NCBI GenBank assembly: GCA_023416895.1
Contig: JAEZGQ010000073.1
Span: 1 to 10,678 of the forward strand
Length of the DNA: 10,678 nucleotides
Source: Bacillota bacterium
GTDB taxonomy: Bacteria; Bacillota; Clostridia; Christensenellales; CAG-138
Direction: 5' to 3'
Of this stretch, positions 1 through 6,890 are shown in pieces. Both the position numbers and the translations under genes were made by a program. The notes under the pieces were generated by a model. That model saw only the letters and a list, made by a program, of their open reading frames with translations, was not told the DNA's origin and searched no databases. Each line of letters opens with the position of its first letter. The stretch's first letter is position 1.

Positions 1-278
1 CGGCGAAACGCCGCGTAGCTTTCTCCGCTCATTTCCACCTTGTGAAGCTTCACCTCCGCGTCGTGCCCGCCGTAAAGGTAATGCGCGGGGTTTTCCCGTA
101 AAAAGCCGCCCGCAAGCGGCGCATCGATGTGCAGCCGCGCAAACGAATAAAGCTCCAAAAGCGAAGGGTCGAGCGCAATTGCTACGTGGTTGTAGCGCCC
201 TCGCATAAAAGTGCGGATCAGCCTGCCGATGCCCGTATGCGTGCGGGAAAGCAGTACATACACGGTGTACGTTTCCAT
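1..278 (-). CDS. Hypothetical protein, 5' part only (possibly permuted papain-like family)
   Basis: The first 92 codons of a gene that runs off the left edge. The start is the ATG at 276-278; a GGAGG lies 5 nt upstream of it and a TATAAT box at 298-303. The visible protein begins METYTVYVLLSRTHTGIGRL and continues with RGRYNHVAIALDPSLLELYS. A strand-rich start followed by an N-H-V-A-I-A-L-D segment resembles clostridial hypothetical proteins with a permuted NlpC/P60 (papain-like) fold, where such a His can be catalytic. That link is from memory of the pattern, not from an alignment, and the Cys-bearing part would lie outside the window. No signal peptide or membrane segment is visible in the part seen. 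It is transcribed in the same direction as the mtaD operon but has its own promoter, so it is probably a separate unit. Confidence 0.75.
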   Translation of the reverse strand, partial: METYTVYVLLSRTHTGIGRLIRTFMRGRYNHVAIALDPSLLELYSFARLHIDAPLAGGFLRENPAHYLYGGHDAEVKLHKVEMSGESYAAFR

Positions 279-297
279 ACCCGCCTCCAAACAATAA

Positions 298-324
298 ATT
301 ATAAGCCATTCCAACCGACGGCAA
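298..324 (-). promoter_or_regulatory. Probable sigma-A promoter for the leftmost partial gene
   Basis: On the minus strand a perfect TATAAT (298-303) lies 15 nt downstream of TTGCCG (319-324). The spacer is shorter than the ideal 17 nt. The expected transcription start is near 291, giving a leader of about a dozen bases that just holds the GGAGG ribosome binding site of the gene starting at 278. The -10 box is convincing and the -35 box is weak. Confidence 0.5.
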
Positions 325-371
325 CACATAAACCGATCAAACTCTGCCGTATGGGGATTGGCATGCTATGC

Positions 372-1682
372 CTATGCGTTTTTCACAAGCGGCACGGCGT
401 GGCCTTCCACCTCAGAATACGCCTTTTCAAGGTCGATGGTGGTAAAAGTGCCGTTTTCGTAAAGCACCTTTCCCTGTACCATGGTAAAACACACCCGTTC
501 GCCCGTGGCGCTATATACAACGGCGCTTTCCGGCGCGTAATAAGGGCGCGTCATGGGCGAGTTGAGATCGATGAGGATGATGTCCGCCTCAAGCCCAACC
601 TTGATTTGCCCCACTTCGTTTTCCCTGCCCTGTGCCTTCGCGCCGTTTACGGTCGCGAGCTTCAAGGCTTCGTAGGCGGGCAAGGCGGTTGGGTCGAGCG
701 CACTTCCCTTTGCGAGGAGCGCCGCAAGCTTAATTTCCTCAAACAGATCGTGGGTGTTGTTGGAGCAGCAGCCGTCCGTACCGAGGCTTACGTTTACCCC
801 GTGCGCGCGAAGGCGCTGAACCGGCGCTATACCGCTTGCAAGCTTCAGGTTGGATACGGGGTTGTGCGCGCAGCTCACGCCATGGGCAGCCAAAAGCTCC
901 ATATCGTCCTCGCTCACCCATACGCTGTGGGCAGCGGTGGTTTTTAGGTCAAACACGCCGTTCTCCGCAAAGCGGCACGCGGCGGTTTTGCCGTGCTTTT
1001 GCACGCAAGCCTCTTGCTCGGCCTTGGTTTCAGAAAGGTGAACATGCATGTTAAGGCTGTGCGATTTACCAAGCTCCGTCACATACCGCCATATCTTAGG
1101 GCTTGAGGTATACTCGGCGTGAATGGCAACATCGGCCTTGATCCTGCCGTGTCCCGCGCCATGAAAGCTTTTGATAAGCTCCCGCGTTTCGATTATGCTG
1201 CGGTCGTTTTCATAGTCGAATTTTTCAGGGTCAAGCGCGATCACGGCATTGCACAGCGACGCGCGAATGCCCGTTTCAAGTGCAAGCTCCGCCACGGCAG
1301 TTTGAAAATAGTACATGTCGCTCACGCTCGTGGTACCGGTGCGGAGCATTTCCGCAAACCCAAGCCTTGCGCCTGCCACTACCGCGCGCTCGTCAAGGCC
1401 CGCCTCCACGGGAAACACCTTGTCAAACAGCCACGTGTGCAAGGCATAATCGTCCGCATAGCCGCGCATCACGCACATGGCTGTGTGCGTGTGGGTGTTT
1501 ATAAGCCCGGGCATAAGCACTTTGTTTTTGCAGTCTACAAGGCGTTTTGCGCCCTCAAGCGGCTTTTCTTTGCCCACATAGACGATTTTCCCTTCCCGTA
1601 CGCCAACAAAGCCGCCGCGCAAAACGGGAAGCGCGTCGTCCATGGTGAGGATGTCTGCATCGCAAAAAAGTGTATCAAACAT
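372..1682 (-). CDS. mtaD: 5-methylthioadenosine/S-adenosylhomocysteine deaminase (amidohydrolase)
   Basis: A 436-residue metal-dependent amidohydrolase of the MTA/SAH deaminase family (usual length about 430). It converts 5'-methylthioadenosine, SAH or adenosine-type nucleosides to the inosine forms plus ammonia. Metal and catalytic residues are in place: HTH at 64-66 after the PGLIN turn, H188 in AIHAEY, H215 and E218 in HVHLSE, H252, the HNPVSNLKLASG segment (273-284), and D303 in GTDGCCSNN. The short beta domain is formed by both ends (about 1-58 and 370-436). The start ATG at 1680-1682 has AAGGAG 5 nt upstream and lies 15 bp after the punA stop, so this is the third gene of the mtnA-punA-mtaD operon. 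A 5-bp perfect hairpin (360-372) touches the TAG stop but has no T-run, so no clear terminator is seen. Chlorohydrolase or guanine deaminase relatives are less likely given the neighbours. Confidence 0.93.
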   Translation of the reverse strand: MFDTLFCDADILTMDDALPVLRGGFVGVREGKIVYVGKEKPLEGAKRLVDCKNKVLMPGLINTHTHTAMCVMRGYADDYALHTWLFDKVFPVEAGLDERAVVAGARLGFAEMLRTGTTSVSDMYYFQTAVAELALETGIRASLCNAVIALDPEKFDYENDRSIIETRELIKSFHGAGHGRIKADVAIHAEYTSSPKIWRYVTELGKSHSLNMHVHLSETKAEQEACVQKHGKTAACRFAENGVFDLKTTAAHSVWVSEDDMELLAAHGVSCAHNPVSNLKLASGIAPVQRLRAHGVNVSLGTDGCCSNNTHDLFEEIKLAALLAKGSALDPTALPAYEALKLATVNGAKAQGRENEVGQIKVGLEADIILIDLNSPMTRPYYAPESAVVYSATGERVCFTMVQGKVLYENGTFTTIDLEKAYSEVEGHAVPLVKNA

Positions 1683-1697
1683 GGCTTCTCCTTTCCG

Positions 1698-2519
1698 TTA
1701 CATGCGCTCGAGGAAGCGCACCATGTGCTTTTCAAAGCGCGCGGACGCGGCGTTTGCCGCCTCGATCACCTCTTCACCGCTGAGCGGCTGGTCTAAAACG
1801 CCCGCCGCGAGGTTTGTTACGAGCGACACGCCCAAAATGCGCATGCCGCAGTGGTTCGCCGCGATCACCTCGGGCACGGTGCTCATGCCAACCGTGTCGC
1901 CGCCCAAAATGCGGATGGCGCGGATCTCGGCGGGGGTTTCGTACTGCGGGCCGGTCATGTAAAAATAGTTGCCTTCGGCCACGTCATCGCCGTTTTCCTT
2001 GGCGATCTCACGGAAAAGCTTCGCGTATTCCCTGTCGAAGGTGTAGGTCATATCCGGGAAGCGCGGGCCAAACGCATCGATGTTTTGCCCCATCAGCGAG
2101 TTGCCGAGTGTGAACTTCAAATAGTCGCGGATCACCATAAGCTGCCCGGCGTGGAAGTCAAGGTTCACGCCGCCCGCGGCGTTTGTGACGATGAGCTTTT
2201 CAATGCCGAGAAGCCTTGCGACGCGGACCGGGTATGCAACCTCCTCCATGCTGTGTCCCTCGTACACATGGAGCCTACCTTGCATGAAAAGCGCGCGTTT
2301 GCCGCCCAAAATGCCTGCCACAAAGCGCCCCGCGTGGCCCATGGCCGTACTCGCCTTAAAGTGCGGGATTTCGGAATAGGGAATGTAAATGGGGTCTTTT
2401 GCTGCATTGGCAAGGTTGCCAAGCCCGCTCCCTAAAATAAGGAGCACCTCCGGCGCAAAGCCATTAAGTTTCTGCTTGATGTAGGCGGCGCTTTCTTGGT
2501 AATGCTTCAGTTCAAACAT
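1698..2519 (-). CDS. punA: Purine nucleoside phosphorylase, trimeric (low-mass) type
   Basis: A 273-residue protein matching the trimeric PNP family (about 270-290 residues). It cleaves purine (deoxy)ribonucleosides with phosphate to base plus (deoxy)ribose-1-phosphate. Visible motifs: phosphate-loop LGSGLG (29-34, S31), GRLHVYEGH (81-89), TNAAGG (112-117), MTGPQYETPAE (188-198, with E194 matching human E201), GMSTVPE (211-217) and VTNLAAG (234-240, N236 matching human N243). Glu plus Asn at these two places is the 6-oxopurine (inosine/guanosine) pattern, whereas MTA phosphorylases carry Asp. Unusually, LSGEEV (246-251) has Gly248 where many PNPs have the 5'-OH-contacting His (LSH-type motif), which may admit 5'-modified nucleosides such as methylthioinosine. 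The start ATG overlaps the end of mtnA by 8 bp, implying translational coupling. Assignment to PNP is firm; the in vivo substrate is inferred. Confidence 0.94.
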   Translation of the reverse strand: MFELKHYQESAAYIKQKLNGFAPEVLLILGSGLGNLANAAKDPIYIPYSEIPHFKASTAMGHAGRFVAGILGGKRALFMQGRLHVYEGHSMEEVAYPVRVARLLGIEKLIVTNAAGGVNLDFHAGQLMVIRDYLKFTLGNSLMGQNIDAFGPRFPDMTYTFDREYAKLFREIAKENGDDVAEGNYFYMTGPQYETPAEIRAIRILGGDTVGMSTVPEVIAANHCGMRILGVSLVTNLAAGVLDQPLSGEEVIEAANAASARFEKHMVRFLERM

Positions 2520-3561
2520 CCTCGTTCTCCTCCATGATTTTCTTTAGTCCCTCTTCATAAGGCGCGCGGACGATGCTGCGCTCGGTCACGATGCCCGCAA
2601 TCAGGCTGTGGTCGGTAACATCAAACGCGGGGTTGTAGGTTTTCACGCCTGCGGGCGCCATGGGCTTTTCATACCAAAGGCCGGTCAGCTCCGTACCGCC
2701 GCGCTGCTCGATTACAATATCCGCGCCGGTTCTGCAATTCATATCCACCGTGGAGGTGGGTACAAAAAAGTATACGGGGATGTTGAAATGCTTTGCGAGT
2801 ACCGCCACGCCTGCGGTGCCGATTTTGTTGGCGCAGTCGCCATTACTTGCCGCGCGGTCGCAGCCCACGAACACCGCCTGCACAAGCCCTTTTTGCATGA
2901 GCGAGCATGCCATGTTGTCGCACAAAAGCGTCACGTCCACCCCCGCCTCAAAAAGCTCGTAGGCGGTAAGGCGTGCGCCCTGCAAAAGCGGGCGCGTTTC
3001 GTCCGCATAAACCCGTAAAGGTATGCCACGCTCCTTGGCAAGGTAAAGCGGGCCAAGCGCCGTGCCGTACTCGCTCGTGGCGAGCCAGCCCGCGTTGCAG
3101 TGGGTCAAAACCCCGTCGTTCGGCTTCAAAAGTGAAAGGCCGTATTCCGCCATGCGGCGGTTGTTTTGCGCGTCCTCCTCACGGATGCTTTCCGCTACGC
3201 GAAGAAGATGGTCTAAAAAGATAGGACCGGAAAACTTTGAGCCCATGAGCGCCGCGCGCTCCATTCGCTCGAGCGCCCACGCAAGGTTTACAGCCGTGGG
3301 CCGCGCTCCGTTTAAAATCGCCTTTTCCTTTTCGAGGTAAGCATAACGGTCGCCCGCGCTTACCGCGCGGCGGGCGCTAAGGTAATACGCGTATGCCGCA
3401 GCAATGCCGATGGCGGGCGCGCCACGCACCGCGAGGCGGCGAATGGCATCTACAATTTCATCGGTCGTCTTCAATTCGATCAGTTTTGTTTCGTTGGGCA
3501 GAAGCGTTTGGTCGAGGATGACGAGTGCATCCTTCGCCTCGTTCAAAGCGACGTTTTTCAT
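2512..3561 (-). CDS. mtnA: S-methyl-5-thioribose-1-phosphate isomerase
   Basis: A 349-residue member of the eIF2B-related aldose-1-phosphate isomerase family (usual length about 345). It converts methylthioribose-1-phosphate to methylthioribulose-1-phosphate in MTA salvage, and in some organisms 5-deoxyribose-1-phosphate to the ribulose form. Motifs: LDQTLLP (16-22), RGAPAIG (46-52), ARPTAVNLAWALERM (86-100), catalytic Cys155 in HCNAG, ETRPLLQGARLTA (188-200), catalytic Asp235 in GCDRAASNGD, NKIGT, and NPAFDVT near the end. The family more often has GADRI where GCDRA stands. The ATG at 3559-3561 is preferred because the predicted promoter places transcription start near 3583, leaving a leader with AAAGGGA about 12 nt before it. 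An in-frame ATG at 3580-3582 would sit almost on the transcription start. First gene of the operon; its 3' end overlaps punA by 8 bp. Confidence 0.94.
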   Translation of the reverse strand: MKNVALNEAKDALVILDQTLLPNETKLIELKTTDEIVDAIRRLAVRGAPAIGIAAAYAYYLSARRAVSAGDRYAYLEKEKAILNGARPTAVNLAWALERMERAALMGSKFSGPIFLDHLLRVAESIREEDAQNNRRMAEYGLSLLKPNDGVLTHCNAGWLATSEYGTALGPLYLAKERGIPLRVYADETRPLLQGARLTAYELFEAGVDVTLLCDNMACSLMQKGLVQAVFVGCDRAASNGDCANKIGTAGVAVLAKHFNIPVYFFVPTSTVDMNCRTGADIVIEQRGGTELTGLWYEKPMAPAGVKTYNPAFDVTDHSLIAGIVTERSIVRAPYEEGLKKIMEENEDV

Positions 3562-3589
3562 AAAAGCAGAAGTCCCTTTCATCCAACTT

Positions 3590-3618
3590 ATCATACAATA
3601 CTTTTTTACGCTTGACAA
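3590..3618 (-). promoter_or_regulatory. Sigma-A promoter of the mtnA-punA-mtaD operon
   Basis: Minus-strand TTGTCA (3613-3618), a 17-nt spacer and TATGAT (3590-3595). Both boxes differ from consensus at one position and the spacing is ideal. The expected start is near 3583, about 22 nt before the mtnA ATG, so there is no room for a long leader or riboswitch. Confidence 0.7.
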
Positions 3619-3737
3619 ACGGGCACGAAAAGGACAATTCACAGCAAGAAATCGCGTGCCGCAGAAAAAAATCTCCATTACAATTGCGCTCCCGTCAATC
3701 CTCCTGCACCCAATCCGCGCACGCGTGTTTCTTTGCG

Positions 3738-3766
3738 TTGCGAAAACACCCAATTCATGGCATAAT
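3738..3766 (+). promoter_or_regulatory. Sigma-A promoter of the ahcY-glycerate kinase operon
   Basis: Plus-strand TTGCGA (3738-3743), a 17-nt spacer and CATAAT (3761-3766). The expected start near 3773 gives a leader of about 27 nt carrying GGGAGG before the ahcY ATG. An 8-bp perfect palindrome, CACGCGTG (3720-3727), lies 10 bp upstream of the -35 box and could be a regulator site; that role is a guess. Confidence 0.65.
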
Positions 3767-3799
3767 CGAACTGTACTTTTGATGGTTCGGGAGGTTATT

Positions 3800-5041
3800 A
3801 TGAGCACCATACGCGATCTTTCCCTTGCGCCGCTTGGGCTTCAACGCATCGAATGGGTAAAGGACTTTATGCCGGTTCTTCGCGCGCTTCGCGCACGCTT
3901 CAAAGAGGAGCAGCCATTCAAGGGGCTTCGCGTTTCCGTATGCGTGCATTTGGAGGCAAAAACCGCCTACCTTGCGCTTTTGCTGCGCGAGGCGGGCGCG
4001 CAGGTGAGCGTAACGGGCTCCAACCCCCTTTCCACCAAGGATGACGTTTGCGCGGCACTCGCCTCCTTGGGCATGGACGTACACGCGTGGTTCAACGCCA
4101 CCCCCGAGGAATTTCACGAGCACATCAGAAAAACGCTTGAATTCCACCCCCATGTGATCATCGACGACGGCGGCGAGTTTGTGAGCATGCTCACCGATGA
4201 ACACCCGGAATATGCGGATTGCCTGCTTGGCGGCTGCGAGGAAACCACAACCGGCATCAGCCGTCTTCGCGCGCGCGCCGCAAAGGGACTTTTGCCCTTC
4301 CCCATGCTCGCCGTGAACGACGCAAATTGCAAGCACCTTTTCGACAACCGCCACGGTACAGGACAATCCACCTGGGATGCCATCATGTATGCCACCAACA
4401 ATATGATTACCGGAAAAACCGTGGTTGTAGCTGGCTACGGCTTCTGCTCGAGCGGCATCGCCATGCGCGCCAAAGGCCTCGGCGCGAACGTGATCGTTAC
4501 CGAGGTAAACCCCTACCGCGCTCTTGAGGCAGCGATGGACGGCTTCCGTGTGTTGCGCATGGATGACGCGGCACCCTTGGGCGATATTTTCGTGACCGCT
4601 ACCGGCTGCAAGGATGTAATTACCCGCCGCCACTTCGAACAAATGAAAAACAACGCGCTTCTCGCTAATGCCGGACACTTCGATGTGGAGATCAACAAGG
4701 ACCACCTTCGGGGCTTGAGCGCGCGTGTGGAAAACAGAAAGCCCTTCATCGACGGGTATTATCTAAATGACGGCAGGGTTTTGAACCTATTGGCGGACGG
4801 ACGCCTTGTAAACATCGTTGCGGGCAACGGCCACCCGGCCGACATCATGGATCTTTCCTTTGCCATTCAGGCGCTTGGCGCGCGCTATATCGCGCAGCAC
4901 GGCAAGGAACTCAAGCCTGCGCTTTATAACGTGCCCGAGGAGATCGACTATGAGGTCGCCATGCTCAAGCTCAATGCCATGGAGCTTGGCCTCGACACGC
5001 TCACCAAAGAACAGGAAGCCTACATCAACGAGCAGATCTAA
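3800..5041 (+). CDS. ahcY: S-adenosylhomocysteine hydrolase family, short form (possibly S-inosylhomocysteine hydrolase)
   Basis: A 413-residue member of the adenosylhomocysteinase family, of the shorter archaeal/Thermotoga type. It lacks the C-terminal KPDHYRY-like tail of the human enzyme. It reversibly splits SAH (or its inosine form) to homocysteine and nucleoside using bound NAD. Visible: H50, STKDD (78-82), D122 in IDDGGEF, CEETTTG (146-152), K178 and D182 in NDANCKHLFDN, the Rossmann GYG (212-214), E235 in VTEVNP, and AGHFDVEI (291-298). By eye-alignment human T57/E59 (adenine recognition) are E52/K54 here, and human C195 is T187. The third Rossmann glycine is Ser217. The start at 3800 has GGGAGG 5 nt upstream; in-frame upstream ATGs lack this. 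It is divergent from the mtnA operon and 23 bp before the glycerate kinase. The family is certain; inosine preference is inferred. Confidence 0.93.
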   Translation: MSTIRDLSLAPLGLQRIEWVKDFMPVLRALRARFKEEQPFKGLRVSVCVHLEAKTAYLALLLREAGAQVSVTGSNPLSTKDDVCAALASLGMDVHAWFNATPEEFHEHIRKTLEFHPHVIIDDGGEFVSMLTDEHPEYADCLLGGCEETTTGISRLRARAAKGLLPFPMLAVNDANCKHLFDNRHGTGQSTWDAIMYATNNMITGKTVVVAGYGFCSSGIAMRAKGLGANVIVTEVNPYRALEAAMDGFRVLRMDDAAPLGDIFVTATGCKDVITRRHFEQMKNNALLANAGHFDVEINKDHLRGLSARVENRKPFIDGYYLNDGRVLNLLADGRLVNIVAGNGHPADIMDLSFAIQALGARYIAQHGKELKPALYNVPEEIDYEVAMLKLNAMELGLDTLTKEQEAYINEQI

Positions 5042-5064
5042 AAGTACAAAGGAGCGAATGTTTC

Positions 5065-6726
5065 ATGCAGCTCAAACGGTTCGGGCTTGGCATACGGTTT
5101 GACCTTCTTAAAGAAAAACCCAACGAAGGCTACATCAAGCGCCTGTTCGAGGAGATTTTTTCCGTGGTAACGCTCCACGACGTGAAGGGGCTCTCCCTCT
5201 ACGGCGGCATGGACCCGACCGCCGGTGTGGACGAAAACATTTGCTTGCTTGTGATTATGGGCGGTAGCCTTGGCACGATGCGGCGCGTGTTCCAAAAGAT
5301 CGACGACGACGCGGCCATCAGCATGTACCTTGCCCACAACCGTCCCTACCTTGAAAACAACCGTCTTCTTGCCATCGAGGGGCTTACCTACTACGGCACG
5401 GTGCAGCCAAACGGCACCATTCGCGGCGGCGAAGGGGATTGCTTCGGGCTTGTTGTTCCGCGTAAACACGGCAAGCGCCGCCCTGTAGGAAAAGGCATCA
5501 AGATTTTGCTTGCGCCGGATTCGTTCAAGGGCACGCTTTCCTCGACCGATGCCATTAAGCGGCTCACCTTTGCGGCGCGCCGCCACTTCCCCGGGTGTAA
5601 AATTGTGCCGCTCCCCATTGCCGACGGCGGCGAGGGTACCGTAAAAGCGCTTGTTACCGCGTGCGACGGCGCGTACCGCAAGGCGCAGGTAACAGGGCCG
5701 CTCGGCGAAAATGTAAACGCCATATATGGCGTTTTGCACGGCAAAACGGCGGTAATTGAAATGGCGGAGGCATCGGGCCTTTCGCTTGTGCCCGAGGAAA
5801 AGCGCGACATCCTTGCCGCCTCCACCTTCGGCACGGGCGAGCTTATTCGCCGCGCGCTCGACGAGGGGCTTCGGGACATCCTCATCGGCATTGGCGGCAG
5901 CGCCACCAACGACGGCGGCATGGGCTGCGCTAGGGCGCTGGGCGTAAAGTTCTACGACGAAAACGACAACGAACTGATGGGCTGCGGTGCAGACCTTGAA
6001 AAGGTGCGAAAGATCGACCTTGAATACCTACTCCCCGCCGTTTCCGAGGCACGCTTCACCTTGATGTGCGATGTAACCAACCCCCTTTGCGGCAGCGATG
6101 GCGCGGCCTATGTGTACGGACCGCAAAAGGGCGGCACCAAGGAGCAGCTTGACCGATTGGAGCGCGGCATGCAAAACTTTCAGGAGGTGCTTTGCGAGGC
6201 GGTTTCGCGCGATGTTGCTTCCGTGCCCGGCGCGGGCGCAGCGGGCGGACTTGGCGCCATGCTTATGGCCATCCTCGACCCTTGCGTGAAGCAGGGCATC
6301 GACGCCATCCTCGACGCGGTGGATTTTGAGCGCATGCTAAAGGGCGTAGCGCTTGTGGTAACGGGAGAAGGCAGGCTCGATGCGCAAAGCGTGCTCTACG
6401 GCAAAGCCGTGGCGGGCATTATGCGCCGAAGCGCCGCCAGAAAGGTGCCCGTTGCCGTCATTACGGGCGGCATGGGCGAAGGGGCCGATGGTCTTTACAC
6501 TTTGGGAAACGCGGGAATCATGCCCACGGTGGACGGGCCGATGTGCCTTGAATTTGCGCTCACAAACGCCGGCACGCTGTTTGACAGCGCCGCCGACAGG
6601 ATGTTCCGCTTCATCCGCATGGGCAGGGACGTAGAAAAGATAGGCGCGCCCAAAAAGCCGCGTGTATCGCGAAGCCTTTGGAGCTTTTTGCGGTTTTTAG
6701 GCTGGGGCAAACCCACAGAAGCGTAA
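5065..6726 (+). CDS. glxK: Glycerate kinase with an unidentified N-terminal domain (fusion)
   Basis: 553 residues, against about 380 for ordinary GarK/GlxK-type glycerate kinases. The kinase, which phosphorylates D-glycerate (usually to 2-phosphoglycerate), spans about 145-525. Motifs: KILLAPDSFKGTLS (146-159), IADGGEGT (185-192), EMAEASGL (232-239), GIGGSATNDGG (275-285), CDVTNPLCG (335-343), PGAGAAGGLG (389-398) and GEGRLD (435-440). Residues 1-144 form a separate domain that I do not recognise. It has no membrane segment, contains IMGGSLG (64-70) and a Gly-rich TIRGGEGDCFG (118-128), and ends in a basic linker RKHGKRRP (133-140). The reading frame is continuous, with no ATG or strong binding site at the domain junction, so a true fusion is likelier than two genes. 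The start ATG at 5065 has GGAG 10 nt upstream. A basic, aromatic-rich tail (about 527-550) follows the kinase. Second gene after ahcY; a terminator follows. Confidence 0.9.
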   Translation: MQLKRFGLGIRFDLLKEKPNEGYIKRLFEEIFSVVTLHDVKGLSLYGGMDPTAGVDENICLLVIMGGSLGTMRRVFQKIDDDAAISMYLAHNRPYLENNRLLAIEGLTYYGTVQPNGTIRGGEGDCFGLVVPRKHGKRRPVGKGIKILLAPDSFKGTLSSTDAIKRLTFAARRHFPGCKIVPLPIADGGEGTVKALVTACDGAYRKAQVTGPLGENVNAIYGVLHGKTAVIEMAEASGLSLVPEEKRDILAASTFGTGELIRRALDEGLRDILIGIGGSATNDGGMGCARALGVKFYDENDNELMGCGADLEKVRKIDLEYLLPAVSEARFTLMCDVTNPLCGSDGAAYVYGPQKGGTKEQLDRLERGMQNFQEVLCEAVSRDVASVPGAGAAGGLGAMLMAILDPCVKQGIDAILDAVDFERMLKGVALVVTGEGRLDAQSVLYGKAVAGIMRRSAARKVPVAVITGGMGEGADGLYTLGNAGIMPTVDGPMCLEFALTNAGTLFDSAADRMFRFIRMGRDVEKIGAPKKPRVSRSLWSFLRFLGWGKPTEA

Positions 6727-6752
6727 GGGCGGAGCAAAACACGATAGATAGA

Positions 6753-6783
6753 AAAACGGGCCGATACCTTATCGGCCCGTTTT
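6753..6783 (+). terminator. Rho-independent terminator of the ahcY-glycerate kinase operon
   Basis: Perfect 14-bp stem AAAACGGGCCGATA / TATCGGCCCGTTTT with a 3-nt CCT loop, starting 26 nt after the glycerate kinase stop. A-tract and T-tract close the stem symmetrically, so it could also stop minus-strand transcription. Confidence 0.9.
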
Positions 6784-6790
6784 GCAACCC

Positions 6791-6869
6791 ATCCGCCATC
6801 TGGCGAATATGGAACCTTACGCGCGGATATGAAATCCGCCCCTATGTCCAAATTTGCGTTCGGGCGCAA
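6791..6869. repeat. Cluster of three small intergenic palindromes
   Basis: Between the two facing terminators lie three short inverted repeats: ATCCGCCA/TGGCGAAT (6791-6808, one mismatch), GCGGAT/ATCCGC (6823-6839, 5-nt loop) and TTGCG/CGCAA (6854-6869). No open frame or T-run accompanies them. They resemble dispersed intergenic palindromic repeats, but only one copy is present here, so the repeat status is a guess. Confidence 0.35.
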
Positions 6870-6890
6870 TCCCGTTCGGTTTGCCATCAC

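Noticed and set aside
129..947. Plus-strand open frame opposite mtaD and the leftmost gene
   Set aside because: Shadow of mtaD caused by GC-biased codons; no ribosome binding site and no recognisable domain.
3404..3799. N-terminal extension of ahcY on the plus strand
   Set aside because: It runs antisense through mtnA; the protein family aligns from the ATG at 3800, which has a strong GGGAGG.
3767..3799. SAM or SAH riboswitch controlling ahcY or the mtnA operon
   Set aside because: Predicted leaders are only about 22-27 nt and show no riboswitch core.
3562..3810. N-terminal extension of mtnA by 83 residues to a start near 3810
   Set aside because: It would cover the divergent promoters and overlap ahcY; family proteins begin near the 3561 start and the predicted transcription start lies at about 3583.
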